A stretch of DNA of 64,000 nt from Flavobacterium sp. MDT1-60 (GCF_014844035.1 NZ_CP062159.1:3720001-3784000), one strand, 5' to 3'. Shown: positions 50,366 through 59,274, counted from the first letter of the stretch. A program made the numbers and translations. Notes: generated by a model from the sequence alone, not told the origin.

Positions 50366-51307
50366 TTAATCTTTAGGCGTCTTTCTTCTTATAACAATAT
50401 GGTTTTGGGTTAGGTAAATTATTTTTAACTGTTTCAAAAAGGCAATACTTTCAAGCACATTCTCTAATTTTTCATCTTTGAACTTCCCTGAAATGGTAAA
50501 TTTTTTGATTTCCTGATCTTCAAATGTGATGTCCACATTGTACCAGTTTTCAATAATTTTTGCAGTTTCAGAAAGGGATGTATTTTTAAGAATAATGGTG
50601 TTGCTGGTCCAGGCGATTCCTTCTGAACTGTCATCTGTTGAAATATGAAAATCAGCATTACGTTTCAGATCTGCTTGTTGGTTTTTGACAATAACTACTT
50701 TCTTTCCTGAGGCAGAGCTGATTTCAACCCTTCCGGTAAGAACACTTACTTTGGTAGATCTGTGTTTATAGGAGTTGATGTCAAATGAGGTGCCTAGTAC
50801 TCTTACCTTAACATCATGAGTTTGTACAATAAAAGGTCTTTTTACATCCCGAAATACTTTAAAATAAGCTTCTCCACTTAGTTTGATATTACGGGTTTCC
50901 CCGAATTCTTCCGGGTACGTAATACTACTGTTGGAGTTCAGTACAACCACACTACCATCTTCTAGCAAAACTTCTTTTTTTTCTCCTTTATGAGCAATCT
51001 GAATTATTTCCTTTGGGGTCAGGACAAATTTTACAACGGAAAAAGAAACTGCAAATGCAACAATTAAAATCGCTGCGATTTTTAGAACCTTTTTAAATCT
51101 GAAATTTCCAGGTTGTTTTTTGGTTTGTAATTCGTGGAATATTTTTCCTAAGATAATATCGCCCTTTGCGTCAGGGAATTGATGCAGACTAATTGTTGAA
51201 CCATCCTGCATTTTGTCGAAAAAGGCTTCAACTGCCATTTTTTCTTCGGGTGTGCAAGTACCGTCTGTGTATTTTTTTGCCAGTAGCAAAAGGGTTTCTT
51301 TTTTCAA
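50366..51307 (-). CDS. FecR-family anti-sigma factor
   Basis: Inner-membrane regulator that links the STN domain of SusC to the ECF sigma factor. The cytoplasmic N-terminus (1-72) binds sigma. One membrane helix lies at about 74-96 (VLKIAAILIVAFAVSFSVVKFVL region). A periplasmic FecR domain (about 105-200; GEKKEVLLEDGSVVVLNSNSS, FIVQTHDVKVRVLGTSF) and a C-terminal DUF4974 domain (about 230-305) follow. The length of 313 aa is normal. It sits between the sigma gene (89-base gap) and susC, the usual order. Confidence 0.95.
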   Translation of the reverse strand: MKKETLLLLAKKYTDGTCTPEEKMAVEAFFDKMQDGSTISLHQFPDAKGDIILGKIFHELQTKKQPGNFRFKKVLKIAAILIVAFAVSFSVVKFVLTPKEIIQIAHKGEKKEVLLEDGSVVVLNSNSSITYPEEFGETRNIKLSGEAYFKVFRDVKRPFIVQTHDVKVRVLGTSFDINSYKHRSTKVSVLTGRVEISSASGKKVVIVKNQQADLKRNADFHISTDDSSEGIAWTSNTIILKNTSLSETAKIIENWYNVDITFEDQEIKKFTISGKFKDEKLENVLESIAFLKQLKIIYLTQNHIVIRRKTPKD

Positions 51308-51396
51308 AATGAGTGCTTTTATAGATAAGTCACCAATTTTGATTCAGACAAGTAGTCGAAAAAGCAGTCTTAACGTTTTCTTAAAACAGTACTTTA

Positions 51397-51984
51397 TTAG
51401 TTAACATAAAGAAACGCTGCCCAGTAAAAAAGTAGTGTATTATAATGATGTCCATTAAGGCGCAACTGTTTTAAAGCATTGCTGATATGCTTTTCAACGG
51501 TATGGATAGAAAGGCTTAATTTTTCTGCAATTTCAGCATTCGAAAAGTGTTCGATACGGCTTAGTAAAAAAACCTCACGGCACTTAGGGGTTAATTGACT
51601 GATCTGATTCATAATACCTTTTTCGAATTCAATATATTCGATATTATCAACGGTATTGTTTGGCTCCGGAATAGTCTCCAGTACTTCAAGATGCTCACGG
51701 TCAAATTTTAAGCTTCTGATATGATTGGCAATCTTATATTTTACAGCCCTGAAAAGATAGGCTTCCAGATTAAGAATAACTGTATTTGCTGAATTTTTCC
51801 AAAGACTGATAAAGATTTCCTGAACGATATCCTCACAAATTTCTTCTTCTTTATAAATCTTAAAAGCATACGTATACAATTTCTTCCAGTATCGGTCGAA
51901 AATAATTGCAAACGCGTCATGATTTTCCTGAAAAATCAATTTCTGGAGCTCTTCGTCAGACATTTGCAAAAGATAGTTTTTCAT
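51397..51984 (-). CDS. ECF RNA polymerase sigma factor
   Basis: Extracytoplasmic-function sigma factor of 195 aa. The start at 51984 (MKNYLLQMSDEEL) is preferred; an ATG at 52017 would add a hydrophobic, cysteine-rich leader unlike the family. Region 2 runs NHDAFAIIFDRYWKKLYTYA to CEDIVQEIFISLW, and region 4 is LTPKCREVFLLSRIEHFSNAEIAEKLSLS plus HTVEKHISNALKQL. The C-terminal tail is unusually hydrophobic (LLFYWAAFLYVN). It heads the operon with FecR and SusC and probably drives its transcription. Confidence 0.94.
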   Translation of the reverse strand: MKNYLLQMSDEELQKLIFQENHDAFAIIFDRYWKKLYTYAFKIYKEEEICEDIVQEIFISLWKNSANTVILNLEAYLFRAVKYKIANHIRSLKFDREHLEVLETIPEPNNTVDNIEYIEFEKGIMNQISQLTPKCREVFLLSRIEHFSNAEIAEKLSLSIHTVEKHISNALKQLRLNGHHYNTLLFYWAAFLYVN

Positions 51985-52404
51985 AATAGCTTTAAAACAA
52001 CAAATGAAAACCAACACACAAAAAATACCTAAAAAGCTGATTTATCTTTATGTTAAATTAATACACTATTGCGACAGAAATAAGCTACAGCAAAAGTTAA
52101 GGTAGTTTTTTCTTTCAATTAGTCTGCTTCCTTATTTCAGATAGTCATTTAATTCGTAAAAAATTATTGAGGCCGCTAAATGTAATTTTTACACATAAAA
52201 AAAGTAACATAATAGGCCTTAAAGTGGGCTAATAATCACTAAATGTTTAATCATTTTTCTCTAACTTAGCGCAGTAGATCTTAAAATTTAAGATTAAGAC
52301 AAACTTTGTTTTTTCTGCAAAGAACTGAACCAAAAATAATTACTTTTTATTTTCATACTTTTTTCAGAAAAACATTATATAATAATTTTAGTTAATTGAA
52401 AACT
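51985..52404. promoter_or_regulatory. Divergent intergenic region between the ECF sigma gene and gnd
   Basis: This gap of about 420 bases contains no gene. It holds an odd-centred 17-bp perfect palindrome, ATCTTAAAATTTAAGAT, at 52278-52294, about 110 bases before gnd. The palindrome may be an operator for the pentose phosphate operon or a weak transcript end. No strong -7 box could be fixed for either gene. Confidence 0.45.
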
Positions 52405-53814
52405 ATGAGCAAATTTGATTTTGGAATTGTAGGATTAGGTGTAATGGGTCGTAATTTACTTTTGAATATAGCGAGCCACAATTTTGCAGCAGCAGGTTTA
52501 GATTTAGATGCCGAAAAAGTTAATTCTCTTCAACAAGAAGCCGGTCCTAATGATACCATTGAAGCAACAACAGATGTTAAACATTTTGTAGAACTTATTC
52601 AACAACCAAGAGCTATTATGTTACTGGTTCCTGCAGGAAAGCCTGTTGACAGCGCAATAGCGAGTTTACTTCCTCATTTAGAAAAGGGAGATATTATCAT
52701 TGATGGCGGAAATACTTATTTCACCGATACAGACAGAAGATTTTTAGAATTATCTGCTAAAGGAATTCATTTCTTTGGAATGGGAATTTCCGGTGGTGAA
52801 AAAGGTGCTCGATTTGGTCCTGCTATGATGCCGGGTGGAGATCAGAAAGCATACGAAAGACTTCGACCTATTTTTGAAGCCATCGCCGCAAAAGTTGATG
52901 GAGAGCCTTGTGTAGAATATTTAGGAAACGGATCTGCCGGTAACTATGTAAAAATGGTTCACAACGGAATCGAATACGGAATCATGCAACTAATATCTGA
53001 GATTTATGACTTAATGAAAAGAGGTTATAATCTGGATGAAGATACGATTCAGAAAACTTTTGAAGAATGGAACCAAACCAACGATCTTAAATCCTATTTG
53101 ATCGAAATTACCGGAAACATTCTAAAACAAAAAGATGAAGACGGAAGCAGACTGATCAATAAAATTTCGGATTGGGCAAAATCTAAAGGAACAGGGAAAT
53201 GGACTTCTCAAAACGCAATGGATTTGCAAGTACCAGTTCCAACGATCGATGCCGCAGTTGTGATGCGCGATATGTCTAAAACGAAACCGGAAAGAATCGA
53301 AGCTGCAAAAAAATTAGTTTGGAACAGTACCGAAACTGCTGTAAATACAAGCGAAGCAGTTGCTGCTTTAAAATCAGCTTTATACTTTTCTATTGTTGTA
53401 ACCTATGCACAAGGATTAGCACAGCTCCATGCTGCTTCTAAAGAATATAATTACGGATTAAATCTGGAAACTGTTGCTAAAATATGGCGCGGTGGCTGTA
53501 TTATTCGTGCCAACATTTTAGAAGATTTCAGAAAAGCATATGTTACAAAAACAGATCTGCCAAATTTACTTTTAGATGCTGGAATCGCTTCAAAATTAAC
53601 GGAAAACCAGACAGGAATGAGAGCAGTTATTCAATTTGCTGTTCAAAAAGGATTACCTGTAGCCGGACTAATGAATTCATTAGCTTATTTTGATGCCTAC
53701 AGATCTGAAAATCTACCAACAAACCTAATTCAGGCACAACGTGATTATTTTGGAGCTCACACTTACGAAAGAATCGATACTACAGGTGTTTTTCACACAC
53801 AATGGTCTGAATAA
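52405..53814 (+). CDS. gnd: 6-phosphogluconate dehydrogenase, decarboxylating
   Basis: Converts 6-phosphogluconate to ribulose 5-phosphate with CO2 and NADPH. The ATG at 52405 is chosen over an in-frame TTG nine bases upstream. The Rossmann fold starts FGIVGLGVMGRNLLL. The signatures GGNTYFTDT, GISGGEKGARFGPAMMPGG and KMVHNGIEYGIMQ (catalytic Lys and His-Asn) are intact. The length of 469 aa is normal for the long dimeric type. It is first in the gnd-zwf-pgl operon, 26 bases before zwf. Confidence 0.98.
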   Translation: MSKFDFGIVGLGVMGRNLLLNIASHNFAAAGLDLDAEKVNSLQQEAGPNDTIEATTDVKHFVELIQQPRAIMLLVPAGKPVDSAIASLLPHLEKGDIIIDGGNTYFTDTDRRFLELSAKGIHFFGMGISGGEKGARFGPAMMPGGDQKAYERLRPIFEAIAAKVDGEPCVEYLGNGSAGNYVKMVHNGIEYGIMQLISEIYDLMKRGYNLDEDTIQKTFEEWNQTNDLKSYLIEITGNILKQKDEDGSRLINKISDWAKSKGTGKWTSQNAMDLQVPVPTIDAAVVMRDMSKTKPERIEAAKKLVWNSTETAVNTSEAVAALKSALYFSIVVTYAQGLAQLHAASKEYNYGLNLETVAKIWRGGCIIRANILEDFRKAYVTKTDLPNLLLDAGIASKLTENQTGMRAVIQFAVQKGLPVAGLMNSLAYFDAYRSENLPTNLIQAQRDYFGAHTYERIDTTGVFHTQWSE

Positions 53815-53840
53815 GGAACCTTAAGCAACACAACACACAA

Positions 53841-55373
53841 ATGAGTAAGTTCAAAAATATAAATCCAACAATCATTGTCATTTTTGGAGGAACCGGAGAC
53901 CTGGCAAAAAGAAAACTCTTTCCCGCATTTCAAAATCTGTATCTTGACGGCCGTATGTCGAAGAAATTTGAGATTATCGCACTGGGAAGAGCCGAAAAAA
54001 GCGATGAAGAATTTCGCAGCTATGTCTTAGAAAATCTAAACAATTTTTCAAGAAAAAAAGGTCTTTCTGACCCTGAAACTCTAAAATTTCTTTCTCATAT
54101 AAGCTATCATAGTCTTGATATTGACAAGGAAGAATCTTATCAGGGCTTAAATGAGAAGATAAATGGTATAGACCAAGCCTTTGGGGAACGTGCCAATCGC
54201 CTTTTTTACCTTTCTATCACTCCTTCTTTCATAAGTACCATTTCCAATAATATTAAAAAAATTGGGTTGGCTGCTAATCCTAAGCAAGATCGTATCATTA
54301 TTGAAAAACCTTTTGGTTACGATAAAACTTCTGCGATTGCCCTTAATGAAATGCTTTCGCAGACCTTTAAAGAAGAGCAGATTTACAGAATCGATCATTA
54401 TTTAGGTAAAGAAACCGTGCAAAACATCCTTGCTTTCCGTTTTGGAAATTCGATGTTTGAACCTTTATGGAGCCGTAACTTTATTGATTTTGTTCAAATT
54501 ACAGTAGCAGAAGAAGTTGGCGTTGAAGAACGTGGTGGGTTTTATGAAGGAGTCGGTGCCTTAAAAGATATGATTCAGAACCATCTGCTTCAAATTTTAT
54601 GCATGACGGCTATGGAAGCTCCGGCTTCATTGGAAGCGGATGACATTCGAAACCGTAAAGCAGATGTCTTAAAATCGATTCGCCGTATCAAACCAGATGA
54701 GGTTGATCACTACATCGTCAGAGGTCAGTACGATGCCGGTACCATAAAGGGAAAACCGGTAGTTGGATATCGTCAGGATAAGGGAATTGCTCCGGATTCT
54801 ATTACGGAAACGTATGTCGCAATGAAAATTTATCTGGACAACTGGAGATGGCAGGGAATTCCGTTTTATCTGCGTACCGGAAAAAGAATGGAAGAAAAAC
54901 AATCTTCTATTATTATACAGTTTAAGCCTGTTCCTCATTCCTCATTTTCTTATGGAAAAGAAGGCATGACACCTAACAGACTTATTATCAACATCCAGCC
55001 TGCAATGGATATCAAGCTGCAGTTCATGACCAAAAAGCCAGGTCTGTCACTTTCTTTGAGACCGGCAGAAATGATTTTTGATTATTTTTCCTGCTCAACA
55101 ATGTCACCCGAAGCTTATGAAACGCTGATTGCTGATGCCTTGGCAGGAGACCCTACTTTATTCATGCGTTGGGATCAGGTAGAACAAGCCTGGGATGCTA
55201 TCGATACTATTCAAGAGGTATGGAAAAATACAGTGCCTGTCAAATTCCCTAATTACAAAGCAGGAAGCTGGGGGCCTGAAGAAGCTGATGAATTATTGGC
55301 GCGTCAGGGACATAAATGGATTCCAAACACACAAACAAAAGAAGAATTTTTAGAAGATGATACAGATATATAA
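53841..55373 (+). CDS. zwf: Glucose-6-phosphate 1-dehydrogenase
   Basis: First step of the oxidative pentose phosphate pathway: glucose 6-phosphate to 6-phosphogluconolactone with NADP. The nucleotide motif is FGGTGDLAKRKLFPAF (15-30). EKPFGYDK lies at 155-162 and the substrate signature RIDHYLGKE at 183-191. QNHLLQILCM further on carries the catalytic His. The 510-aa length is standard. The 3' end overlaps pgl by 17 bases, which suggests coupled translation. Confidence 0.98.
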   Translation: MSKFKNINPTIIVIFGGTGDLAKRKLFPAFQNLYLDGRMSKKFEIIALGRAEKSDEEFRSYVLENLNNFSRKKGLSDPETLKFLSHISYHSLDIDKEESYQGLNEKINGIDQAFGERANRLFYLSITPSFISTISNNIKKIGLAANPKQDRIIIEKPFGYDKTSAIALNEMLSQTFKEEQIYRIDHYLGKETVQNILAFRFGNSMFEPLWSRNFIDFVQITVAEEVGVEERGGFYEGVGALKDMIQNHLLQILCMTAMEAPASLEADDIRNRKADVLKSIRRIKPDEVDHYIVRGQYDAGTIKGKPVVGYRQDKGIAPDSITETYVAMKIYLDNWRWQGIPFYLRTGKRMEEKQSSIIIQFKPVPHSSFSYGKEGMTPNRLIINIQPAMDIKLQFMTKKPGLSLSLRPAEMIFDYFSCSTMSPEAYETLIADALAGDPTLFMRWDQVEQAWDAIDTIQEVWKNTVPVKFPNYKAGSWGPEEADELLARQGHKWIPNTQTKEEFLEDDTDI

Positions 55374-56073
55374 TAATACGGAAGAAATTAATAGTAAGGC
55401 AGCAGATCTCTTTGTAGCAGCAGCCCAAGGCGCCATTGCTGAGAAAGGTAAATTTACAGCCGTACTTACGGGAGGTTCCTCTCCTGCCGGGATTTACAAA
55501 TTATTAGCTTCTGACGCTTACAAAACCAAAATAGACTGGAGTAAAGTTTTTATTTTCTGGGGAGATGAACGTTGGGTGCCTCTTAATGATGATCTTAGTA
55601 ATGCAAAAATGTCGTATGCTACTTTATTAAGCCATGTTCCTATTCCGGCTGAAAATATTTTTGAGATGTATGCAGCTGGCGTTACACCTGAAGATTTTGC
55701 CGTTACTTACGAACAATCTATAAGGAATGTTTTAGGAGATGAAGGAAAATTTGACCTTATCTTATTAGGAATGGGAGATGATGGACACACAGCATCACTT
55801 TTTCCAGGTCAGACAGTATTAGAGGAGCAAAACAAATGGGTTTCTGCCTACTATCTGGAACCTCAAAAAATGCATCGTATTACACTTACTGCACCACTTA
55901 TAAACAAAGCCGAAAAGATTATTGTAATAGCTTTTGGAGATAAAAAAGCGCATGCATTGAAAGAAGTAACAACCGGATCCTATAATCCTGCAACTTACCC
56001 GATGCAATTGATTAAACCCGTTTCCGGAGAATTACTATTTCTTGTAGATAAAAATGCAGCCGGTACAAATTAG
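55357..56073 (+). CDS. pgl: 6-phosphogluconolactonase
   Basis: Hydrolyses 6-phosphogluconolactone, the step between zwf and gnd. The 238-aa protein belongs to the glucosamine-6-phosphate isomerase-like fold: LTGGSSPAGIYKLLAS, FIFWGDERWVPLNDDLSN and GMGDDGHTASLFPG are the classical DevB/Pgl motifs. It starts inside the zwf 3' end and is the last gene of the operon; a convergent terminator follows at 56083-56122. Confidence 0.96.
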   Translation: MIQIYNNTEEINSKAADLFVAAAQGAIAEKGKFTAVLTGGSSPAGIYKLLASDAYKTKIDWSKVFIFWGDERWVPLNDDLSNAKMSYATLLSHVPIPAENIFEMYAAGVTPEDFAVTYEQSIRNVLGDEGKFDLILLGMGDDGHTASLFPGQTVLEEQNKWVSAYYLEPQKMHRITLTAPLINKAEKIIVIAFGDKKAHALKEVTTGSYNPATYPMQLIKPVSGELLFLVDKNAAGTN

Positions 56074-56082
56074 ATAATTGTT

Positions 56083-56122
56083 TTATAACCAGTTTGTAGT
56101 TAAAAATATAAACTGGTTATAA
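56083..56122. terminator. Convergent terminator between pgl and the methyltransferase gene
   Basis: TTATAACCAGTTT (56083-56095) pairs with AAACTGGTTATAA (56110-56122) over a 14-base loop. The flanks extend the pairing with a two-base offset. It lies 10 bases after pgl and 13 bases after the stop of the opposing gene. Confidence 0.75.
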
Positions 56123-56134
56123 CAATTCCTTATC

Positions 56135-56902
56135 TTATCTTTTCTTCCCGTAAAGCAAAATTCTTTTAAATGCATAAATGGCAGGAAGCTTTGGAAAATG
56201 CGCTGTTATTCTGGTTTTAAATGTGCTGATAAAAAATTCTTTCTGATCTTCCTGAAGAAGTTCCATATAGGGAATCAGCGCCGAACCTGAAATAAAATTA
56301 TATAGCGTATCATGATCATGGGCAATTATGGGATAAACTTTCTGCATAATCTGAATTTCTTCCAGTCCGCCATCAAACATAATTTGCGCATACTGATCCA
56401 TACTCAGTACTGGAGAATCTCTTTTCCATCCCTTAAAATAAGTTTTAAAAGGATCTTCTTCCGCTAATTGATATAAAATTTTATTGAGCAGGTTTTCTTT
56501 CTGAACAGGCATTTGTACCGCAAATTGCCCTCCCGGATTAATAGATTCAATCAGTTTGGGAAATAATATCTCATGATGATCCGACCACTGTAGCGCTGCA
56601 TTGCTAAAAACTAAATCCCACTTTTTATCTGATTCTGCTAAATCTTCTACTGACATTTGATCAAAACGAAGATTATTTGTCTCAAAAGATTTTGATTTTT
56701 CCAGCATTTCAAAAGAAGAATCTATACCAAGAAAATCAGTTTTGCTAAATTTTCTGGCTAATATAGCAGTTTGTTCTCCTGTACCACAACCTAAATCAAT
56801 TGCACTCGAAGATTCTGGTAACTTTATAAAATCCATTAAATCATAAAACGGTTTATAACGCAGATCTTTAAACTTATTATATATTTCCGGGTTCCAGGGC
56901 AT
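56135..56902 (-). CDS. tam: Class I SAM-dependent methyltransferase, trans-aconitate 2-methyltransferase type
   Basis: Small-molecule methyltransferase of 255 aa, about the length of Tam. The opening WNPEIYNKFKDLRYKPFYDL resembles E. coli Tam. The SAM motif I is AIDLGCGTGEQTAIL (35-49), followed by GIDSSFEML and the motif LVFSNAALQWSDHHEI. The family methylates trans-aconitate formed from aconitate, protecting the citric acid cycle. Substrate assignment rests on overall resemblance, so another acid substrate is possible. It is a single gene. Confidence 0.75.
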   Translation of the reverse strand: MPWNPEIYNKFKDLRYKPFYDLMDFIKLPESSSAIDLGCGTGEQTAILARKFSKTDFLGIDSSFEMLEKSKSFETNNLRFDQMSVEDLAESDKKWDLVFSNAALQWSDHHEILFPKLIESINPGGQFAVQMPVQKENLLNKILYQLAEEDPFKTYFKGWKRDSPVLSMDQYAQIMFDGGLEEIQIMQKVYPIIAHDHDTLYNFISGSALIPYMELLQEDQKEFFISTFKTRITAHFPKLPAIYAFKRILLYGKKR

Positions 56903-57092
56903 ATGCTGATAATTTATACATTTCTGAGATATCTAAAATTACGGAAATAAAATCAGGTGAATATAAATTAGCTGACTTTATAAATAAAGTAATTTGAACT
57001 AATTTCTGAAGCTGAAAAGTGATTTGATAAATTAGACAACAAGGTCAGAAAATGCATTTTATTTTAATTTTATTTTATAACGCTTTCATTAC

Positions 57093-57100
57093 TATATTTG
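57093..57100 (+). promoter_or_regulatory. -7 box of the small membrane protein gene
   Basis: TATATTTG matches TAnnTTTG, 23 bases before the ATG at 57124. Confidence 0.55.
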
Positions 57101-57123
57101 ACGTGTAAAATCTACACCACTTC

Positions 57124-57579
57124 ATGATCTTATACCTGCTCTTTCAAATTCTTATTTCCTGGCTGGTAAGCTGTTTTATACTACGACTATTCAACAGAGC
57201 ATTATCAGTCTCAGACAACGAATTTTATCAGGAACCGACTTTGCTTACTAGTCTTCTTTCTGCTCTTAATATAGATTTCCCTTTAAAAACAAAATTAAAA
57301 GCCGGGCAGCTATTGCATCATAGTTTTGGACTATGTTTTGCCACCATTTATTATCTTCTATGGTATTCCGAATTTGGGGAAATTTCCTGGACGACGAGCA
57401 TTATAATAGGTTTCATTAATGCCTTAATACGCATTATAAGCTGGACTTTTCTGATTGAAATTATACCATCAGTTCACACTACCAATTTTAAGGGATATTA
57501 TCTCCAACTTGTATTCGTACACAATATTTTTATCATTCTTGCTTTTTCTGTAGACTGGCTGTTTTTTAATGTTTTTTAA
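57124..57579 (+). CDS. Small integral membrane protein, unknown function
   Basis: I do not recognise this 151-aa protein. It has about four hydrophobic helices: 2-24, 66-88 (LLHHSFGLCFATIYYLLWY), 94-118 (WTTSIIIGFINALIRIISWTFLIEI) and 127-149. Possible functional residues are His67, His68 and a His-Asn pair near 133-134. A -7 box lies 23 bases upstream, and the TetR gene follows after 127 bases with its own promoter. It is likely an independent gene; a link to the TetR regulon is not shown. Confidence 0.65.
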   Translation: MILYLLFQILISWLVSCFILRLFNRALSVSDNEFYQEPTLLTSLLSALNIDFPLKTKLKAGQLLHHSFGLCFATIYYLLWYSEFGEISWTTSIIIGFINALIRIISWTFLIEIIPSVHTTNFKGYYLQLVFVHNIFIILAFSVDWLFFNVF

Positions 57580-57649
57580 AACCTTTTACGAGATGATACT
57601 TTCTACTATAACCATTTCTTCGGAAATGAATTTTCTCTATTTTTATCAT

Positions 57650-57663
57650 ATACCGATCGGTAT
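57650..57663. promoter_or_regulatory. TetR operator 1 (perfect 14-bp palindrome)
   Basis: ATACCGATCGGTAT lies six bases before the -7 box of the following TetR gene, where a bound repressor would block the promoter. The same 14 bases recur at 58308-58321. Confidence 0.85.
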
Positions 57664-57669
57664 TTGTGT

Positions 57670-57677
57670 TATATTTG
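57670..57677 (+). promoter_or_regulatory. -7 box of the TetR gene
   Basis: TATATTTG matches TAnnTTTG, 29 bases before the ATG at 57707 and just after the operator. Confidence 0.6.
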
Positions 57678-57706
57678 TATAAATCTTATCCAATTAGGGC
57701 GAAATC

Positions 57707-58288
57707 ATGACTACATCAGAAATTATATTAAACAAAGTGGCTCCCATTTTTAATAAACAAGGGTATGTTGGCACTAGCTTAACTGATATAACAAAGGCTA
57801 CCGGACTCACAAAAGGTGCGATATACTGCAATTTTTCAAACAAGGAAGATTTAGCTTTAAAGTCATTTCAATTAAACGTAAAACTTGCAATCACACCCTT
57901 ATTCAAACTAGTTAGCAATCAACAAGGCAGTATAAATAAGCTTAATACCATAACAGATTATCAACGCAGCTATTATGATTTAGTTAAGGACAGAGGCGGA
58001 TGCCCCATGTTGCGTGCAGGAGTTGATACAAAATTTATCAATCCGTTATTATTTCAGGCAGCGCAAAATTTATCTCAAAAATTCACTGTCGGTTTAACTA
58101 CTATTATCACCGAAGGCATTCATAATAATGAAATTCAGCCAAATACAGATCCGGTTCAATGCGCAAAAATAATTTTATCCTTAATTGAAGGAAGTTCACT
58201 TTTGGCATTTACCCATAATGATCCAAGCTATATAAATACGGCAATGGATTTTATAGATAACAGTATAATTAAAAGCATCAGGAAATAA
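57707..58288 (+). CDS. TetR/AcrR-family repressor
   Basis: Regulator of 193 aa. The HTH covers about residues 23-50 (TSLTDITKATGLTKGAIYCNFSNKEDL). The C-terminal domain contains RGGCPMLRAGVDT, a motif seen in the TetR_C_6/YcdC-like group. Two identical palindromes flank the gene, one in its own promoter and one before the thioesterase gene. It should therefore repress itself and the two genes behind it. The ligand is unknown; an acyl or aromatic CoA compound would suit the thioesterase. Confidence 0.92.
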   Translation: MTTSEIILNKVAPIFNKQGYVGTSLTDITKATGLTKGAIYCNFSNKEDLALKSFQLNVKLAITPLFKLVSNQQGSINKLNTITDYQRSYYDLVKDRGGCPMLRAGVDTKFINPLLFQAAQNLSQKFTVGLTTIITEGIHNNEIQPNTDPVQCAKIILSLIEGSSLLAFTHNDPSYINTAMDFIDNSIIKSIRK

Positions 58289-58307
58289 AAAATTTTTAAC
58301 CCATCAG

Positions 58308-58321
58308 ATACCGATCGGTAT
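58308..58321. promoter_or_regulatory. TetR operator 2 (identical palindrome)
   Basis: Second exact copy of ATACCGATCGGTAT, 20 bases before the thioesterase ATG. The bases after it (TTTGATATAATATATTCG) are promoter-like, but a -7 box there would put the start of transcription at the ATG. Leaderless or overlapping initiation is therefore possible. Confidence 0.85.
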
Positions 58322-58341
58322 TTGATATAATATATTCGAAA

Positions 58342-58833
58342 ATGGAAAAAATATTAAAAACAAAAAGAAAAATTAGATTTCAGGATTGTGATCCTTTTAA
58401 TCACTTAAACAACTCTAAGTATTTAGAGTATTTTATTAATGCCCGGGAGGATCAAATTGCGGATAATTATGATCTTGACATATTTAAATATATGCAGAAA
58501 ACCGGACTTAGCTGGGTTGTTGCCTCTAATCAGATCAGTTATCTAAAACCGGCTTCTACAATGGAAACCGTAGTTATTGAGTCTCAGTTGATTCAATATA
58601 CAGCCAATCTTCTCCTGGTTGAGATGAAAATGTGGAATGAACTTGAAACAGAATTAAAAGCAATTCTATGGATAAAATTTATTCCTTACAACATCCAGAC
58701 AAAAAAAGCAGTAAATCATTCAGAAGATTTGATGCAACTATTTGAATCGGTTGTTTTACCTGTTGATCAATCCATTTTTGAAAATAGATATTTAGAAATT
58801 ATTCAAAAATTAAAAGCCAAAACATATGCCTAA
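58342..58833 (+). CDS. Acyl-CoA thioesterase, 4HBT hotdog family
   Basis: Hotdog-fold thioesterase of 163 aa. The signature IRFQDCDPFNHLNNSKYLEYF places the likely catalytic Asp at 15 or 17, with the His-Leu-Asn-Asn turn typical of the 4-hydroxybenzoyl-CoA and YbgC group. WVVASNQISYLKPA forms the central strand. The substrate is not predictable. The last 8 bases overlap the NTF2-like gene, so the two are made together under the TetR palindrome. Confidence 0.9.
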   Translation: MEKILKTKRKIRFQDCDPFNHLNNSKYLEYFINAREDQIADNYDLDIFKYMQKTGLSWVVASNQISYLKPASTMETVVIESQLIQYTANLLLVEMKMWNELETELKAILWIKFIPYNIQTKKAVNHSEDLMQLFESVVLPVDQSIFENRYLEIIQKLKAKTYA

Positions 58834-59194
58834 AGTAGAAACAATAGAGCAATTTATAGCAATGGTCGAATCTAACGAACATGATAAAGCCATTGAAAAA
58901 TTTTATACCACCTATGCTTCCATGCAGGAAAATCAGGCAGAACCACGAGTAGGCAGAGATAATCTTGTTGCCAACGAAAAAAATACTCTTCTAAAAGTCA
59001 AGTCCTTAGTATCAAAATGCATTCGTCCGTATTTTGTAAATGGTGATCATGTTGTTATTCAATGGTATTTTCGATTTGAATGGAAAAATGGGACTGTTTC
59101 TGAAATTGAAGAAATCACCTGGCAAAACTGGCAGGGTGAACTTATTAACTCCGAAAAGTTTTTTTATGATCCTAAGCAATTTACAAACAGATAA
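58826..59194 (+). CDS. SnoaL/NTF2-like small protein
   Basis: A 122-aa protein with the cone-shaped NTF2/SnoaL-like layout: an N-terminal helix (TIEQFIAMVESNEHDKAIEKFY), then strands with VVIQWYFRFEW and EEITWQNWQGELINSEKFFYDP. Relatives act as small isomerases, cyclases or binding proteins. The overlap with the thioesterase gene suggests a shared substrate. A terminator follows 81 bases later. Confidence 0.8.
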   Translation: MPKVETIEQFIAMVESNEHDKAIEKFYTTYASMQENQAEPRVGRDNLVANEKNTLLKVKSLVSKCIRPYFVNGDHVVIQWYFRFEWKNGTVSEIEEITWQNWQGELINSEKFFYDPKQFTNR

Positions 59195-59274
59195 ATATTG
59201 TCCATAAAAATTTGTTGTGCCTTAGGCACTAAATGCTGGCAAACGACATCCAGTCTATTTTGTGAAAAAACAGC

